A stretch of DNA of 64,000 bases from Zoogloea sp021286885 (GTDB lineage: Bacteria; Pseudomonadota; Gammaproteobacteria; Burkholderiales; Rhodocyclaceae), in assembly GCF_041915215.1 (NCBI RefSeq), contig NZ_JAYSBV010000001.1, one strand, 5' to 3'. A model generated the notes under the pieces. That model was given only the letters and a program-made list of their open reading frames with translations. It was not told the DNA's origin and ran no database searches. Shown here piece by piece: positions 1 through 8,569 of this stretch. Both the position numbers and the translations under genes were made by a program. Each line of letters begins with the position of its first letter. Position 1 is the stretch's first letter.

Positions 1-1438
1 TCACCGTCCCCGCCTTCCAGGCCGGGCTTTGCCAGCGGTAGAAGGCGCTCAGATTGGCGGGGCGGTCGGCCTGTTTGTCGGTGGCAAGGCTGTCCCGGTT
101 GATGAGTTCGAAGCGGGTCTGGTAGCGCCCTTCCTGACGGATTTCCCGGGCGGCCAGAAACTGGTGGGTGTTCGGCACCCAGCCGGCAAATTCCAGATAG
201 CCCAGCTGGGGATCATCCAAGCCCGGGGGGAGCACATCCAGCTGCCACCCCTCGCTGCCCTTGCGGAACAACCAGAGCTCGCGCCAGCTCTCCAGGGGCT
301 GAACGGCCAGGCTCAGGGCGCTGCCGTCCGGGTGGCTGCTGGCCGAGGCGGCCCAGACCACACCCCAGGTGCAGCGATTCAACTGGGGACGGGTGTTGTC
401 CTGGCGGGTATCCCACAGCTGGACGCAGGTTTCGCCCGCTCGCCCGGGGCTGAGGCGAATGTGCAGCGGGCTGCTCGGGGTACCAGGGGCGGGCTCGGCC
501 CCCCAGCGCGAGGCGCCCACCCGCAGGCCCGCGTCGGCATAGGCGGGCTGATCGCTTTCCATCAGCTCGGCCTTGTTGATGGCGGCCAGCTCGTCCAGGG
601 CGCGGCGGGCGGCGCTGCCTACGGCGGCGGTATCCAGTTCGGGGCGGCGGGCACGTTGGTAGGCCAGCCCCGCCCACACCCCCGCCCGCCGCATCCGCAC
701 CCGGTTTTTGAGCACTTCGGGCAGGGCCTTGAGGTCGATGCGATCCAGCACCTCGGCGCGCCAGATATCCAACTGAAAGCGGGCCAGGGGGCTCAGGTCG
801 GGGGCCACGCATTCGTGGCGGGTCAGGATCAGGGCCGCCTGGGCCTTCTGGAGCGGGGTGGCGGCGGGCAGGGTCAGCACCTGGCGGGCGGCGCTGCCCT
901 CGTAACAGAGCTGCACCCGGCCATCGCGCATGTAGCTGTTGAACGCCACGCCGTAGGCTCCGGCCACCTCCAGATGGGCAGCCAGGATTTCTCCGGCGCG
1001 CCCACTCACCCCGCTGGCGGCCCGCCGGGCGAGCCGGTCGGCCATGCTGGCCAGGGCCTCCAGGACTTCGCCCCCGGCCTCCTCGCCCCGACGCACGGCG
1101 CCTGCGTTCACGCTCAGATAGGTGGCGGCGTAGCTGATGCCCAAGGCTTCGCTGCCCGGGCTATCGCGCAAAAACCGCACCAGGGTCAGCAACTCCGGGG
1201 CCGCCTCTTCCTTGAGGGACTGGGTGCGCACCTGGCTGGCGCGCACATAGCCGGCCCGCTCCCGGCGGTAGTCGTACACCTGCAGGAAATCCCCCTTCTC
1301 ACCCCGGATCTCCAGGCTGTCCCCCTGCCACAGCACGGCCTGCTGGGGGGCGGAATCCCGGGGGGCGGCGCGCAGGGCGGTGGCATCCTGGCCGACAATG
1401 GCCACCACGCTCAAGGCAGTTGCGAGCAGCATGATCAT
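1..1438 (-). CDS. SH3-domain-containing protein, 3' end beyond window
   Basis: Read on the minus strand from ATG at 1438, the frame stays open to base 1, so the protein has at least 479 residues and its C-terminus lies outside the window. A hydrophobic start (MIMLLATALSVVAIV) looks like a short signal or anchor. Residues of about 20-70 (ATALRAAPRDSAPQ, then GDSLEIRGEKGDFLQVYDY and AGYVRASQVR) have the pattern of a bacterial SH3 domain, which usually binds peptidoglycan or peptides. The rest is not recognised. The ATG overlaps the stop of the SPFH gene (ATGA), so the two are translationally coupled and probably act together at the envelope. An internal ATG at 1432 is an alternative start. Confidence 0.7.
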   Translation of the reverse strand, partial: MIMLLATALSVVAIVGQDATALRAAPRDSAPQQAVLWQGDSLEIRGEKGDFLQVYDYRRERAGYVRASQVRTQSLKEEAAPELLTLVRFLRDSPGSEALGISYAATYLSVNAGAVRRGEEAGGEVLEALASMADRLARRAASGVSGRAGEILAAHLEVAGAYGVAFNSYMRDGRVQLCYEGSAARQVLTLPAATPLQKAQAALILTRHECVAPDLSPLARFQLDIWRAEVLDRIDLKALPEVLKNRVRMRRAGVWAGLAYQRARRPELDTAAVGSAARRALDELAAINKAELMESDQPAYADAGLRVGASRWGAEPAPGTPSSPLHIRLSPGRAGETCVQLWDTRQDNTRPQLNRCTWGVVWAASASSHPDGSALSLAVQPLESWRELWLFRKGSEGWQLDVLPPGLDDPQLGYLEFAGWVPNTHQFLAAREIRQEGRYQTRFELINRDSLATDKQADRPANLSAFYRWQSPAWKAGTV

Positions 1439-2643
1439 TCCTCCCCTGCGGCGGCAGTTTCAGGATTGGGGGTGGGATTAGCGCCAGGGGTCGCGCCCCC
1501 CTTGGCAGCCCCGAGCAGCGCGGCACCGATGAAGCCCCCGTCCCGGGGCGTCGGGGCGATGATGACCGACACCTTGTCGGAGAGCTTGTCGGCCATGGCC
1601 TTCTGGATCAACAGGGGATGCTTCTGGATCAGGGCCCCTTCCCGCTCCATCTGGATGGCGCTCACCTGGCCCAGGCGTTCCTGGCGATAAACCTCGGCAT
1701 CGGCCAGCTTGCGGCGGGATTCGGCCTCCCCGGCGGCTTCGATCTGGCGGGCCTGGGCGGCAGCTTCGGCGGCCTTGATGCGGGCGAGCTTGTCGGCCTC
1801 GGCCTCCAGCCCACGCTGTTCGATCTGCTTTTGCTTGAAGGGCAAAACGTGCTTCATGGCCTCTTCCTGGGCCCGGGCGGCGATGATCTGCTCCTGGGCG
1901 GCAGCCTCGGCTTCCTTCTCACGGCGCACCTTCTCGGCCAGGGCGGTGAGTTCGCTTTCCTTCACCTGCTTGTCTTTGAGCTCCAGGGTGTAGCGCATCT
2001 TCTCGGCGGCCAGCCCTTCGGCGAGCAGATGCTCCATGCCGGCCCGGTACTCGGCGGGCAACTCCACCTTACCCAGCATCACCCCCTGGAGCTTCACCCC
2101 ATCAGCAGCCAGCAGGGGCTGCAGCTCGGCCACCAGGGCCTGGCGGATTTCGTCCCGCTTGCCCGAAAAAATCTCCCGCACCGAATAACGGGCCAGGGTC
2201 TTGTAGAGCACGCTATTCACCTGGGGCGCAACCCGCTGGGGCCCCACCTCGTCCGGGGCAAACTGGGCCAGTTGCTGAATGCGGGCCGGGTCCAGGGCGT
2301 AGCGGACGGTCACATCCACCCCGATGGAGAGGCCTTCCACGGTCTGAAAGGGGCTGGCGCCCTCCCCGGCGGCGGGGCGGAAGCTCTGGTCGCGCAGGGA
2401 ATACACCCGCAGGCTCTGGAGACCGGGCAGCACCAGCACGCTGCCCTCGCCCACCGGGCTATAGGCTCCCGTGAGGCGGTTGAGGCGCACCCCCACCTCG
2501 CCCTGCTCCACCGCCTGCAGCGGCGGATGCTGGTACAGGGCCCAGCCCCCCAGGCCGACAAGGCCCAGGGCGGTGAGGGTGGTGGCACGGCTGCGCAGCA
2601 CGGCGCGGATCTGGCGGACGATTTCCTTGAGTTGCTCGGACAT
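1435..2643 (-). CDS. SPFH/band 7 (prohibitin-like) membrane protein
   Basis: 402 residues. An N-terminal membrane segment (about residues 20-38, LTALGLVGLGGWALY) is followed by an SPFH/band 7 domain of about 40-240 and a long Glu/Lys/Ala-rich coiled coil of about 240-355 typical of prohibitins and flotillins. The C-terminus is Gly/Pro-rich. SPFH proteins form large oligomers in membrane microdomains and often modulate proteases or other membrane complexes. The partner here is unknown but is presumably the coupled SH3-domain protein downstream. The start was chosen because AAGGAG lies 6 bases before ATG 2643; the frame stays open further upstream, but without a better ribosome site. It is divergent from a two-component system. 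Confidence 0.85.
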   Translation of the reverse strand: MSEQLKEIVRQIRAVLRSRATTLTALGLVGLGGWALYQHPPLQAVEQGEVGVRLNRLTGAYSPVGEGSVLVLPGLQSLRVYSLRDQSFRPAAGEGASPFQTVEGLSIGVDVTVRYALDPARIQQLAQFAPDEVGPQRVAPQVNSVLYKTLARYSVREIFSGKRDEIRQALVAELQPLLAADGVKLQGVMLGKVELPAEYRAGMEHLLAEGLAAEKMRYTLELKDKQVKESELTALAEKVRREKEAEAAAQEQIIAARAQEEAMKHVLPFKQKQIEQRGLEAEADKLARIKAAEAAAQARQIEAAGEAESRRKLADAEVYRQERLGQVSAIQMEREGALIQKHPLLIQKAMADKLSDKVSVIIAPTPRDGGFIGAALLGAAKGGATPGANPTPNPETAAAGEE

Positions 2644-2765
2644 GACGGGCTCCTTCTGGGGCATGGCCGGCCTGGGGCCGGAGGGGGCGGGGTGGCAGAT
2701 GCACATCCCATGGCCTGCATCTTCGGGCCCCAGCCCGGGAAGAAACCATGCCGTCATGGGGAGAC

Positions 2766-2788
2766 TTTGCTCCGCCCGAAAGAGCAAA
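2766..2788. promoter_or_regulatory. Inverted repeat in divergent promoter region
   Basis: A perfect 7-base inverted repeat (TTTGCTC, 9-base spacer, GAGCAAA) lies in the 246-base gap between the divergent SPFH gene and the response regulator gene. It could be a binding site for the adjacent OmpR-type regulator or another dimeric factor; this is inference from position and symmetry only. Confidence 0.3.
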
Positions 2789-2889
2789 CGCCCCCGCCCC
2801 GTGAACAAACCCTCACAGGGCGCCCCTGCCCCGGCACGCCCAAATGCCGGATACTGGCAACCAGACCCTTTGCCAGCCTGGAGAACCCC

Positions 2890-3582
2890 ATGCCCCGCGT
2901 GGCCATCATCGAAGACGACCTGCCCACCAGCCAGCAGCTGCGCGCCTGGGTGGAAGCCGCCCGCCCGGGCATTCAGGTGGATCAGTGGTTCAACCGGGAC
3001 GATGCCGAAGCCGCCGTGGGGCGGGAGACTTACGATGTGGTGCTGCTCGACATCGAACTGGGGCGCGAACGCCATGCGGGAGTGGCGATCATCAACGCCA
3101 TCAACAAGCGCGGCCTGGGCACCCCGGTGCTGGTGGTGTCGGCCATGCCGGCAGCCATCTACCGCAGCATCATGAAGGCGCTGGACGCTTGGGATTACCT
3201 GCAGAAAACCACCTTCGAAGAGGGCGACTTCATCGACACCTTTCTCCAGATCCTGCGCAGCGCCCGCCCCGCCAGCCCTGCCCCGGCCCTGCCCCCGGAT
3301 ACGGAACTGAGCATCGACCCCCTGTGGCAACACAGCCCCCTGTGGCGCGGGCAGAAAGTGAATCTGCCCCTCACTGCCCAGCGCATCCTGGCCACCCTCT
3401 ACCAGCGGCGGGGAGAAGTCGTGTCCTACGACGAGTTATTCAAAGTGGTGAAAAGCGGGCGCAACCGGGACAACATCCGCAAGCACATCAGCACCATCCG
3501 GGAGGCCTTCCACGAGCTGGACGAGGGCTTTGACCGGATCGAGAACGTGCCCATGCGGGGCTTCCGCTGGGCCACCGCGTAG
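2890..3582 (+). CDS. OmpR-type response regulator
   Basis: 230 residues. The receiver domain (about 1-125) begins MPRVAIIEDDLP with the acidic pair, has the phospho-acceptor Asp in VVLLDIELG (near residue 57) and the usual Ser/Thr and Lys later (VLVVSAMP, DYLQKTTF). A winged-helix DNA-binding domain of about 145-230 follows (LTAQRILATLYQRRGEVVSY, DNIRKHISTIREAF). The helix resembles the OmpR/PhoB class but the linker and wing are not canonical. The sensor kinase starts 12 bases downstream, so the two form an operon. Targets are unknown; the divergent SPFH operon is a natural candidate. An in-frame extension far upstream exists but lacks coding character. Confidence 0.85.
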   Translation: MPRVAIIEDDLPTSQQLRAWVEAARPGIQVDQWFNRDDAEAAVGRETYDVVLLDIELGRERHAGVAIINAINKRGLGTPVLVVSAMPAAIYRSIMKALDAWDYLQKTTFEEGDFIDTFLQILRSARPASPAPALPPDTELSIDPLWQHSPLWRGQKVNLPLTAQRILATLYQRRGEVVSYDELFKVVKSGRNRDNIRKHISTIREAFHELDEGFDRIENVPMRGFRWATA

Positions 3583-3594
3583 GCCCGACCCGCG

Positions 3595-5763
3595 ATGCGT
3601 GCCACCCTGGAGTTTCTCGCCTCGTTCAGGCTGCGCCTGCTGTTCCGGGGTGCTTTTCTGCTGCTGGCCCTGGCGGTGCTGACCATGGCCATCGTGATGC
3701 TGCAGGAAGAAAAGCAGCGGGCCTACGACACTTATCAAAGCAGCCTGGCCAAGACCCGGGCCCAGATCATCGCCCGGCTGCACCACCCGGCGGGCCAGCT
3801 CGCCCTGCTCAACCCGCCCACCCCCGGCGCCGCGCCCCTGCGCCCCCTGGTGTTGCCCTTTGCCGCCATCGACTTTGACGACATGAACAAGGCCCATCAT
3901 GCGGTGGACATGGCCGGCTGCCTGAGCCATTACCCGGGGGGTGGGCGCCTGTGCGTGGGCACTGGCAACACAGGCTGGGGCGGCAATTTTTTATATGTGG
4001 TCGGCAGCCTGGTGGCCCCGCCCCTGGTAGCCCACCGGATCGGGGACGAAATCTTCGATACCAGCACCCGGCTCCTGGTGAGCCTGGAGGCCCGGGGCCA
4101 GCGCCAGGACTTCATCGCCCCCTTCGAGCCCCTGCCCAGTGGGGGGCGGAGTGGGCTGCGCGGGCGCTTCACCGGCTATCTGCCCCGGGCTGCCAGCGAC
4201 GAAGGCCCCGCCAACTACAAGGGCGCCCAGCCCCTCAAGGAGTTCCGGGGCTGGGTGTGGCAACAGGGCAGCTGCCATGAACCCGCTGCCGAACAGGCCA
4301 GAGCAGCCGCCCTGGCCCAGCGGGCCCGCCTCGGCGCCCGGCTGCTGGAGGGCGAAGACACCGAAAGCCTGCCGCCGCTGCCCGATTGCACCCATCAAAG
4401 CTTCTTCTCCCTGCGCCTGCCGGTGGAGCTGGATGCACCGGGCCAGCCGCGCAGCCCCTGGCCGCCGGCCGATCTGGCCGATTTCAGGGTACGCATCCGC
4501 ATCCTGCCCCCCGGCCCGGGCCCGGCCCTGTTTGATAGCGCCAGCCCCGGCGCCACCGCGCCCTTTGCGTTGGGGGATCTGGCCCCCCTCCTGCAACCGG
4601 GCGAAAGCCTGACCCTGCGCCGCCCACACGGGAACGGCCCCGAACCCCTGATCCGGCTGGAAGGGCAGGACGCCCGGGAAGAAGCCCCGGCCCCCTGGCT
4701 GATGCGGCTGATCCGGCTGCTGCCGGTCGACCGCTACGACGCGCCGGTCGAGCTCAAGGAAGACATCCAGACCGCCGGCCATACCTATCAACTGGTGCTC
4801 AGGGGGGATGCGCGCAGCGTGCACAGCAGCCTGGGGCAAGTGGCGGGTCGGGTGTCTTGGTATGTGGCGGGGATGCTGCTGGCCATCGGCATCGCGTGGC
4901 TGGTGATCGAAATCGGCCTGATCCGGCGCATCGCCCTGCTCACCCGACGCACCCGGGGGCTGTCCCGCTCGGTACATGAAGAAGGCAGCCTGGAGCCCTA
5001 CGAACTGGATGACCTGCGGGGCCAGGACGAACTGGGCCTGCTGGCCGGGGCCCTGAGCGACCTGCTGCGCCGCATCCGCGAAGACGCGGAGCGGGAACGC
5101 CTGCGCGCCCTTCAGGAGCAGGAGCAATGGCATGCGGTGGGCCACGAGATCATGTCGCCCCTGCAAAGCCTGCTGGTGCTCCACGGCCAGCCGGACGACC
5201 CGAGCCACCGCTACCTGCACCGGATGCAACAGGCAATCCGGGTGCTCTACGGCAGCGCCAGCCCAAGCGAGGCGATTCGCCACAGCACGCTCCAGGTGCA
5301 GCGGGTGGACATCAGCGCCTTCCTGCACCATGTGGCCGAAAACGCCGAAACGCCGGGCCTCGTATGCGTGTGGGGCAACGCCGGGGATGGGGGCCGACTG
5401 GACCCGGCCTGCCCCCTGCCTGTGCGGGCCGATGAATACTCCCTGGAAGATGTGCTCGCCCATCTGCTCAACAATGCGGAGCGCTACCGGCGGCCTGGCA
5501 CCCCCATCACCCTCACCCTGGAAGCCGAACCCGCCAGCGTGAACCTGCGCCTGCACAACCAGGGCCCGGCCATTGCGCCCGAGCTGCTGGACAAGATCTT
5601 CGAATACGGCGTTTCAGACCCCGACCTGCCCGAAAGCGGCCCCCACCGGGGCCAGGGCCTGTTTGTGGCGCGCACCTATCTGGCCAAGATGGGGGGCAGC
5701 CTGCGGGCCGAAAACTGCGCCGACGGGGTGGTATTCATCCTCGGGCTCCAGCGGGCGGGCTGA
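3595..5763 (+). CDS. Sensor histidine kinase with large extracytoplasmic domain
   Basis: 722 residues. One membrane helix lies at about 15-38, followed by an unusually long extracytoplasmic region of about 40-420 that matches no sensor fold I know. A second helix (about 421-443, WYVAGMLLAIGIAWLVIEIGL) leads to a HAMP-like linker. The H box is HEIMSPLQ with the phospho-His near residue 517. The catalytic domain has an N box (HLLNNAERY) and a G box (GQGLFVA). The spacing after the H box is irregular compared with standard HisKA. It is paired with the response regulator 12 bases upstream. The ligand is unknown. Confidence 0.85.
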   Translation: MRATLEFLASFRLRLLFRGAFLLLALAVLTMAIVMLQEEKQRAYDTYQSSLAKTRAQIIARLHHPAGQLALLNPPTPGAAPLRPLVLPFAAIDFDDMNKAHHAVDMAGCLSHYPGGGRLCVGTGNTGWGGNFLYVVGSLVAPPLVAHRIGDEIFDTSTRLLVSLEARGQRQDFIAPFEPLPSGGRSGLRGRFTGYLPRAASDEGPANYKGAQPLKEFRGWVWQQGSCHEPAAEQARAAALAQRARLGARLLEGEDTESLPPLPDCTHQSFFSLRLPVELDAPGQPRSPWPPADLADFRVRIRILPPGPGPALFDSASPGATAPFALGDLAPLLQPGESLTLRRPHGNGPEPLIRLEGQDAREEAPAPWLMRLIRLLPVDRYDAPVELKEDIQTAGHTYQLVLRGDARSVHSSLGQVAGRVSWYVAGMLLAIGIAWLVIEIGLIRRIALLTRRTRGLSRSVHEEGSLEPYELDDLRGQDELGLLAGALSDLLRRIREDAERERLRALQEQEQWHAVGHEIMSPLQSLLVLHGQPDDPSHRYLHRMQQAIRVLYGSASPSEAIRHSTLQVQRVDISAFLHHVAENAETPGLVCVWGNAGDGGRLDPACPLPVRADEYSLEDVLAHLLNNAERYRRPGTPITLTLEAEPASVNLRLHNQGPAIAPELLDKIFEYGVSDPDLPESGPHRGQGLFVARTYLAKMGGSLRAENCADGVVFILGLQRAG

Positions 5764-5825
5764 GGCGGGCAGAGGCCAACACCCCGCCCCCTTGGGCACG
5801 GCGTCACCCTCTGCTACAATCCGCG

Positions 5826-5981
5826 CCGTCATTGGGGAGTAGCCGCCCTTCGCCTGCGGGCAGAAAGGGGCTTGCGTCAACACACTTGGCCGTTCGGCCA
5901 TGGCGCAAGCGGTGCCCGTACTTGGCAAGACCTTTGACCACAACGCCTCCGACTGGGCCGGGGATGCGCTGTGGTCAATCG
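5826..5981 (+). promoter_or_regulatory. yybP-ykoY manganese riboswitch
   Basis: The leader of the GDT1-family gene carries the hallmarks of the yybP-ykoY RNA: GGGGAGTAGCC near 5834, GCGTCAACACACTTGG near 5874 and GGCAAGACCTTTG near 5923, separated by variable hairpins. A 9-base-pair hairpin (5934-5942 with 5970-5978) follows and ends in TCGTTTTG, which fits a terminator or start-sequestering expression platform. Known members bind Mn2+ and turn on Mn2+ exporters, agreeing with the downstream gene. The boundaries are approximate. Confidence 0.88.
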
Positions 5982-6006
5982 TTTTGTACCGGCCCGGGAT
6001 GTTTTC

Positions 6007-6585
6007 ATGGAATCGCTCCTCGTCTCCACAGGCGTTGTCGCCCTCGCTGAAATCGGCGACAAAACCCAGCTGCTGGCCTTCATCCTGGCCGCACGTTTCA
6101 AGAAACCCGTTCCCATCATTCTGGGCATTCTCGCCGCCACCGTCGTGAACCACGGCCTGGCCGGGGCCTTGGGTGCCTGGATCACCGCCATGCTGAGCCC
6201 CAGCGTGTTGCGCTGGGTGCTGGGCCTGTCCTTCATCGGCATGGCCATCTGGACCCTGATCCCCGACGAAATCGAAGACGACGAAACCACCATCGCCTCC
6301 CGCCTGGGGGTGTTTGGTGCCACCCTCGTCACCTTCTTCCTGGCCGAGATGGGCGACAAGACCCAGATCGCCACCGTGGCCATGGCCGCCCACTACCCGA
6401 ACCCCTTCATGGTCGTGGCCGGCACCACCCTGGGCATGCTGATCGCCGACGTGCCCGCCGTGTTCGTGGGCGACAAACTCGCCGCCCGCATCCCCATGAA
6501 GCTGGTGCACGGCATCGCCGCCGCCATCTTCGCCCTCCTGGGCGCCGCCACCCTGCTGGGTGCGGGTGAGGGTTTCGGGTTCTGA
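6007..6585 (+). CDS. GDT1/UPF0016 (TMEM165-like) cation transporter, probable Mn2+ exporter
   Basis: 192 residues, almost entirely hydrophobic with about six helices in two homologous halves. Each half carries the family signature ExGDKT: EIGDKT near residue 15 and EMGDKT near residue 115. The two motifs form the cation path in UPF0016/GDT1 transporters (MneA in bacteria). An acidic loop (DEIEDDETT) separates the halves. The upstream Mn2+ riboswitch strongly suggests manganese export as the physiological role. ATG 6007 was chosen because EIGDKT then sits at the usual distance from the N-terminus; a longer frame from 5971 would run into the riboswitch hairpin. Confidence 0.9.
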   Translation: MESLLVSTGVVALAEIGDKTQLLAFILAARFKKPVPIILGILAATVVNHGLAGALGAWITAMLSPSVLRWVLGLSFIGMAIWTLIPDEIEDDETTIASRLGVFGATLVTFFLAEMGDKTQIATVAMAAHYPNPFMVVAGTTLGMLIADVPAVFVGDKLAARIPMKLVHGIAAAIFALLGAATLLGAGEGFGF

Positions 6586-6605
6586 TACCAAGCTGATCCG
6601 CTACG

Positions 6606-6637
6606 GGCTCCCCGGGCTTGCCCTGGCCCGGGGGGCC
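6606..6637 (+). terminator. Strong GC hairpin after the GDT1 gene
   Basis: A 12-base-pair stem with one G-T wobble (6606-6617 with 6626-6637) and an 8-base loop follows the stop codon by about 20 bases. There is no good T run after it, so it may be a weak terminator or an mRNA-stabilising 3' hairpin. Confidence 0.45.
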
Positions 6638-6755
6638 GTTGATAATCAAAACCTAACAAATATCCGGATCTTGCCGTACGTTAAGGCAGGCCAAGCCCGG
6701 CATACCTATAAGAACACTTCCCAGAACACCCCCTGCCCTTTCCCCCCACCGAGTC

Positions 6756-7844
6756 ATGAACCAGAGAGTCATTCCCCTGGCCGATGTGCGCCAGCTCCAG
6801 CAGGTTCCGGCCATTCCTAGCACCCTCGCCCCCCCTGTGGGCCTGCTTCAGGACAGCCGGGGGCGGGCCCTGCGGGATCTGCGCATTTCGGTCACGGATC
6901 GCTGCAATTTCCGATGTGTGTATTGCATGCCCAAGGCGGTGTTCGACGAGCACTACCCTTTCCTGGGGCGGGATGCGCTGTTGTCGTTTGAGGAAATCAC
7001 CCGGCTGGCCCAGGTGTTTGCGGCCCACGGGGTGCGCAAGATCCGGCTGACCGGGGGCGAGCCCCTGCTGCGTCGCCACCTGGATCAGCTGATCCGCCAG
7101 CTGGCCGCCCTGCCTGAGATGGAAATCACCCTCACCACCAACGGGGTGCTGCTGGCCAAGCGCGCAGCAGAACTCAAGGCGGCGGGCCTGCACCGGGTGA
7201 CGGTGAGCCTGGATGCACTGGATGATCAGATCTTCCGGGCCATGAACGACGTGGACGTACCCGTCGCCACCGTGCTGGCGGGCATCGACGCAGCCGCCGC
7301 GGCGGGCCTGGGGCCCATCAAGATCAATATGGTGGTGAAGCGGGGCTACAACGATCAGGAAATCCTGCCCATGGTGCGCCACTTCCGGGGCAGCGGACAC
7401 ATCCTGCGCTTCATCGAGTTCATGGACGTGGGCGCCTCCAATGGCTGGAAAATGGACGAAGTGCTGCCCTCCGCCGAGGTGATCCAGCGCATCCACGCCG
7501 AGTTCCCCCTGGAGCCCATCGACCCCAACTACCCGGGCGAGGTGGCCGAGCGCTGGCGTTTTGCCGATGGGGGCGGCGAAATCGGGGTGATTTCGTCGGT
7601 CACCCAGGCCTTTTGCGGCGGCTGCACCCGGGCCCGACTCTCCACCGAGGGGCGGCTCTACACCTGCCTGTTTGCCCACAGCGGGCACGACCTGCGCAGC
7701 CTGCTGCGCACGGGCGCGAGCGATGCGGCCCTGGCGGCGGTGATTGGCGAGATCTGGGGCGCCCGGGGCGACCGTTACTCCGAGATCCGCAGCGAAGCCA
7801 CCGCGAACCGCCCCAAGATCGAGATGTCTTACATTGGTGGCTGA
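6756..7844 (+). CDS. moaA: GTP 3',8-cyclase MoaA
   Basis: 362 residues. Radical SAM enzyme for the first step of molybdenum cofactor synthesis, converting GTP to 3',8-cyclo-GTP, which MoaC turns into cyclic pyranopterin phosphate. The N-terminal 4Fe-4S site is C50-x3-C54-x2-C57 (CNFRCVYC). The second cluster uses the C-terminal CGGC-TRARLS motif and a later Cys (YTC). The protein ends in the Gly-Gly pair essential for activity (SYIGG). The length is a little longer than the roughly 330 of E. coli MoaA because of an N-terminal extension of about 25 residues. mobA starts 16 bases downstream. No Moco riboswitch was recognised upstream. Confidence 0.95.
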   Translation: MNQRVIPLADVRQLQQVPAIPSTLAPPVGLLQDSRGRALRDLRISVTDRCNFRCVYCMPKAVFDEHYPFLGRDALLSFEEITRLAQVFAAHGVRKIRLTGGEPLLRRHLDQLIRQLAALPEMEITLTTNGVLLAKRAAELKAAGLHRVTVSLDALDDQIFRAMNDVDVPVATVLAGIDAAAAAGLGPIKINMVVKRGYNDQEILPMVRHFRGSGHILRFIEFMDVGASNGWKMDEVLPSAEVIQRIHAEFPLEPIDPNYPGEVAERWRFADGGGEIGVISSVTQAFCGGCTRARLSTEGRLYTCLFAHSGHDLRSLLRTGASDAALAAVIGEIWGARGDRYSEIRSEATANRPKIEMSYIGG

Positions 7845-7860
7845 ACAAACCTCTTCTCTC

Positions 7861-8490
7861 ATGGCGCCCCCCATAGCGCCCCCCATGGCGCCTCTGATCC
7901 CCCGGGCCGACATCACCGGCTTGGTGCTGGCCGGCGGCCTGGGCCGGCGCATGGGCGGCATCGACAAGGGCCTCGCCCCCCTGGCCGGGCGCCCCCTGGT
8001 GGCCCATGTGCTGGAGCGCCTGGGGCCCCAAGTGGGCCCGCTGCTGATCAACGCCAACCGCAGCCCGGAGGCCTACGCAGGCTTTGGTCTGCCGGTGGTC
8101 GCCGACCACACCCCCGATTACGCGGGCCCCCTGGCCGGCCTCGAAGCTGGGCTTGCGGCCTGCGCCACCCCCTGGCTGGCCTGGGTGCCCTGCGACGCAC
8201 CGGGTTTTCCGGCCGATCTGGTGGCCCGGCTCGCCGCCTGGGTGGTGGCCCACGACCGGCCCATCGCCTTTGCCGGCGCAGGCGACCAGCGGCATCCGGT
8301 CTTTGGGCTGATGCGCCGTGATTGTCTCAACAGCCTGAGCGCCTACCTCCAGAGCGGCGGACGACGCATGCAGGGCTGGCTGCTGGATCAGGGCGCCGTG
8401 GTCTGCCCCTTCGCCCCGGCACCGGACGGCAGCGACCCATTTGCCAACCTGAACACCCCCGACGACCTGCAGGCCTATCCCCTGGCCTGA
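7861..8490 (+). CDS. mobA: Molybdenum cofactor guanylyltransferase MobA
   Basis: 209 residues. Attaches GMP to Mo-molybdopterin to make the MGD cofactor used by DMSO-reductase-family enzymes. The nucleotide-binding motif LVLAGGLGRRMGGIDKGL lies near residues 20-37, and the GPLAGLEAGL and WVPCDAPG motifs follow as expected. The N-terminus is uncertain: ATG 7861 gives a repetitive MAPPIAPPMAP start and ATG 7885 gives 201 residues; neither has a clear Shine-Dalgarno sequence, so translation may depend on coupling to moaA 16 bases upstream. Confidence 0.9.
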   Translation: MAPPIAPPMAPLIPRADITGLVLAGGLGRRMGGIDKGLAPLAGRPLVAHVLERLGPQVGPLLINANRSPEAYAGFGLPVVADHTPDYAGPLAGLEAGLAACATPWLAWVPCDAPGFPADLVARLAAWVVAHDRPIAFAGAGDQRHPVFGLMRRDCLNSLSAYLQSGGRRMQGWLLDQGAVVCPFAPAPDGSDPFANLNTPDDLQAYPLA

Positions 8491-8554
8491 GTCTTTGAGT
8501 TTTTGAGTCTTTGAGTCTTTGAGTCTTTGAATCCCTGAATCTTTGAATGCTTGA
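8491..8554. repeat. Tandem 8-base repeat (GTCTTTGA-type), 8 units
   Basis: Directly after the mobA stop codon come eight consecutive 8-base units. Units 1 and 3-5 are GTCTTTGA, unit 2 is GTTTTTGA, and units 6-8 are ATCCCTGA, ATCTTTGA and ATGCTTGA. The array fills nearly the whole gap to moeA and is AT-rich against the surrounding DNA. Every unit contains TGA. Confidence 0.9.
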
Positions 8555-8569
8555 ATGCCAGGAACCCCG

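Noticed and set aside
29..1690. Long plus-strand open frame of 553 codons opposite the SH3 and SPFH genes
   Set aside because: Gly/Ala/Gln-rich antisense shadow caused by GC-rich third positions; the minus-strand frames have domains, ribosome sites and an ATGA overlap.
3991..5556. 521-codon minus-strand frame opposite the histidine kinase
   Set aside because: Composition is typical of antisense shadows and the plus frame has clear kinase motifs.
6638..6755. Molybdenum cofactor riboswitch before moaA
   Set aside because: No recognisable conserved core in the gap.
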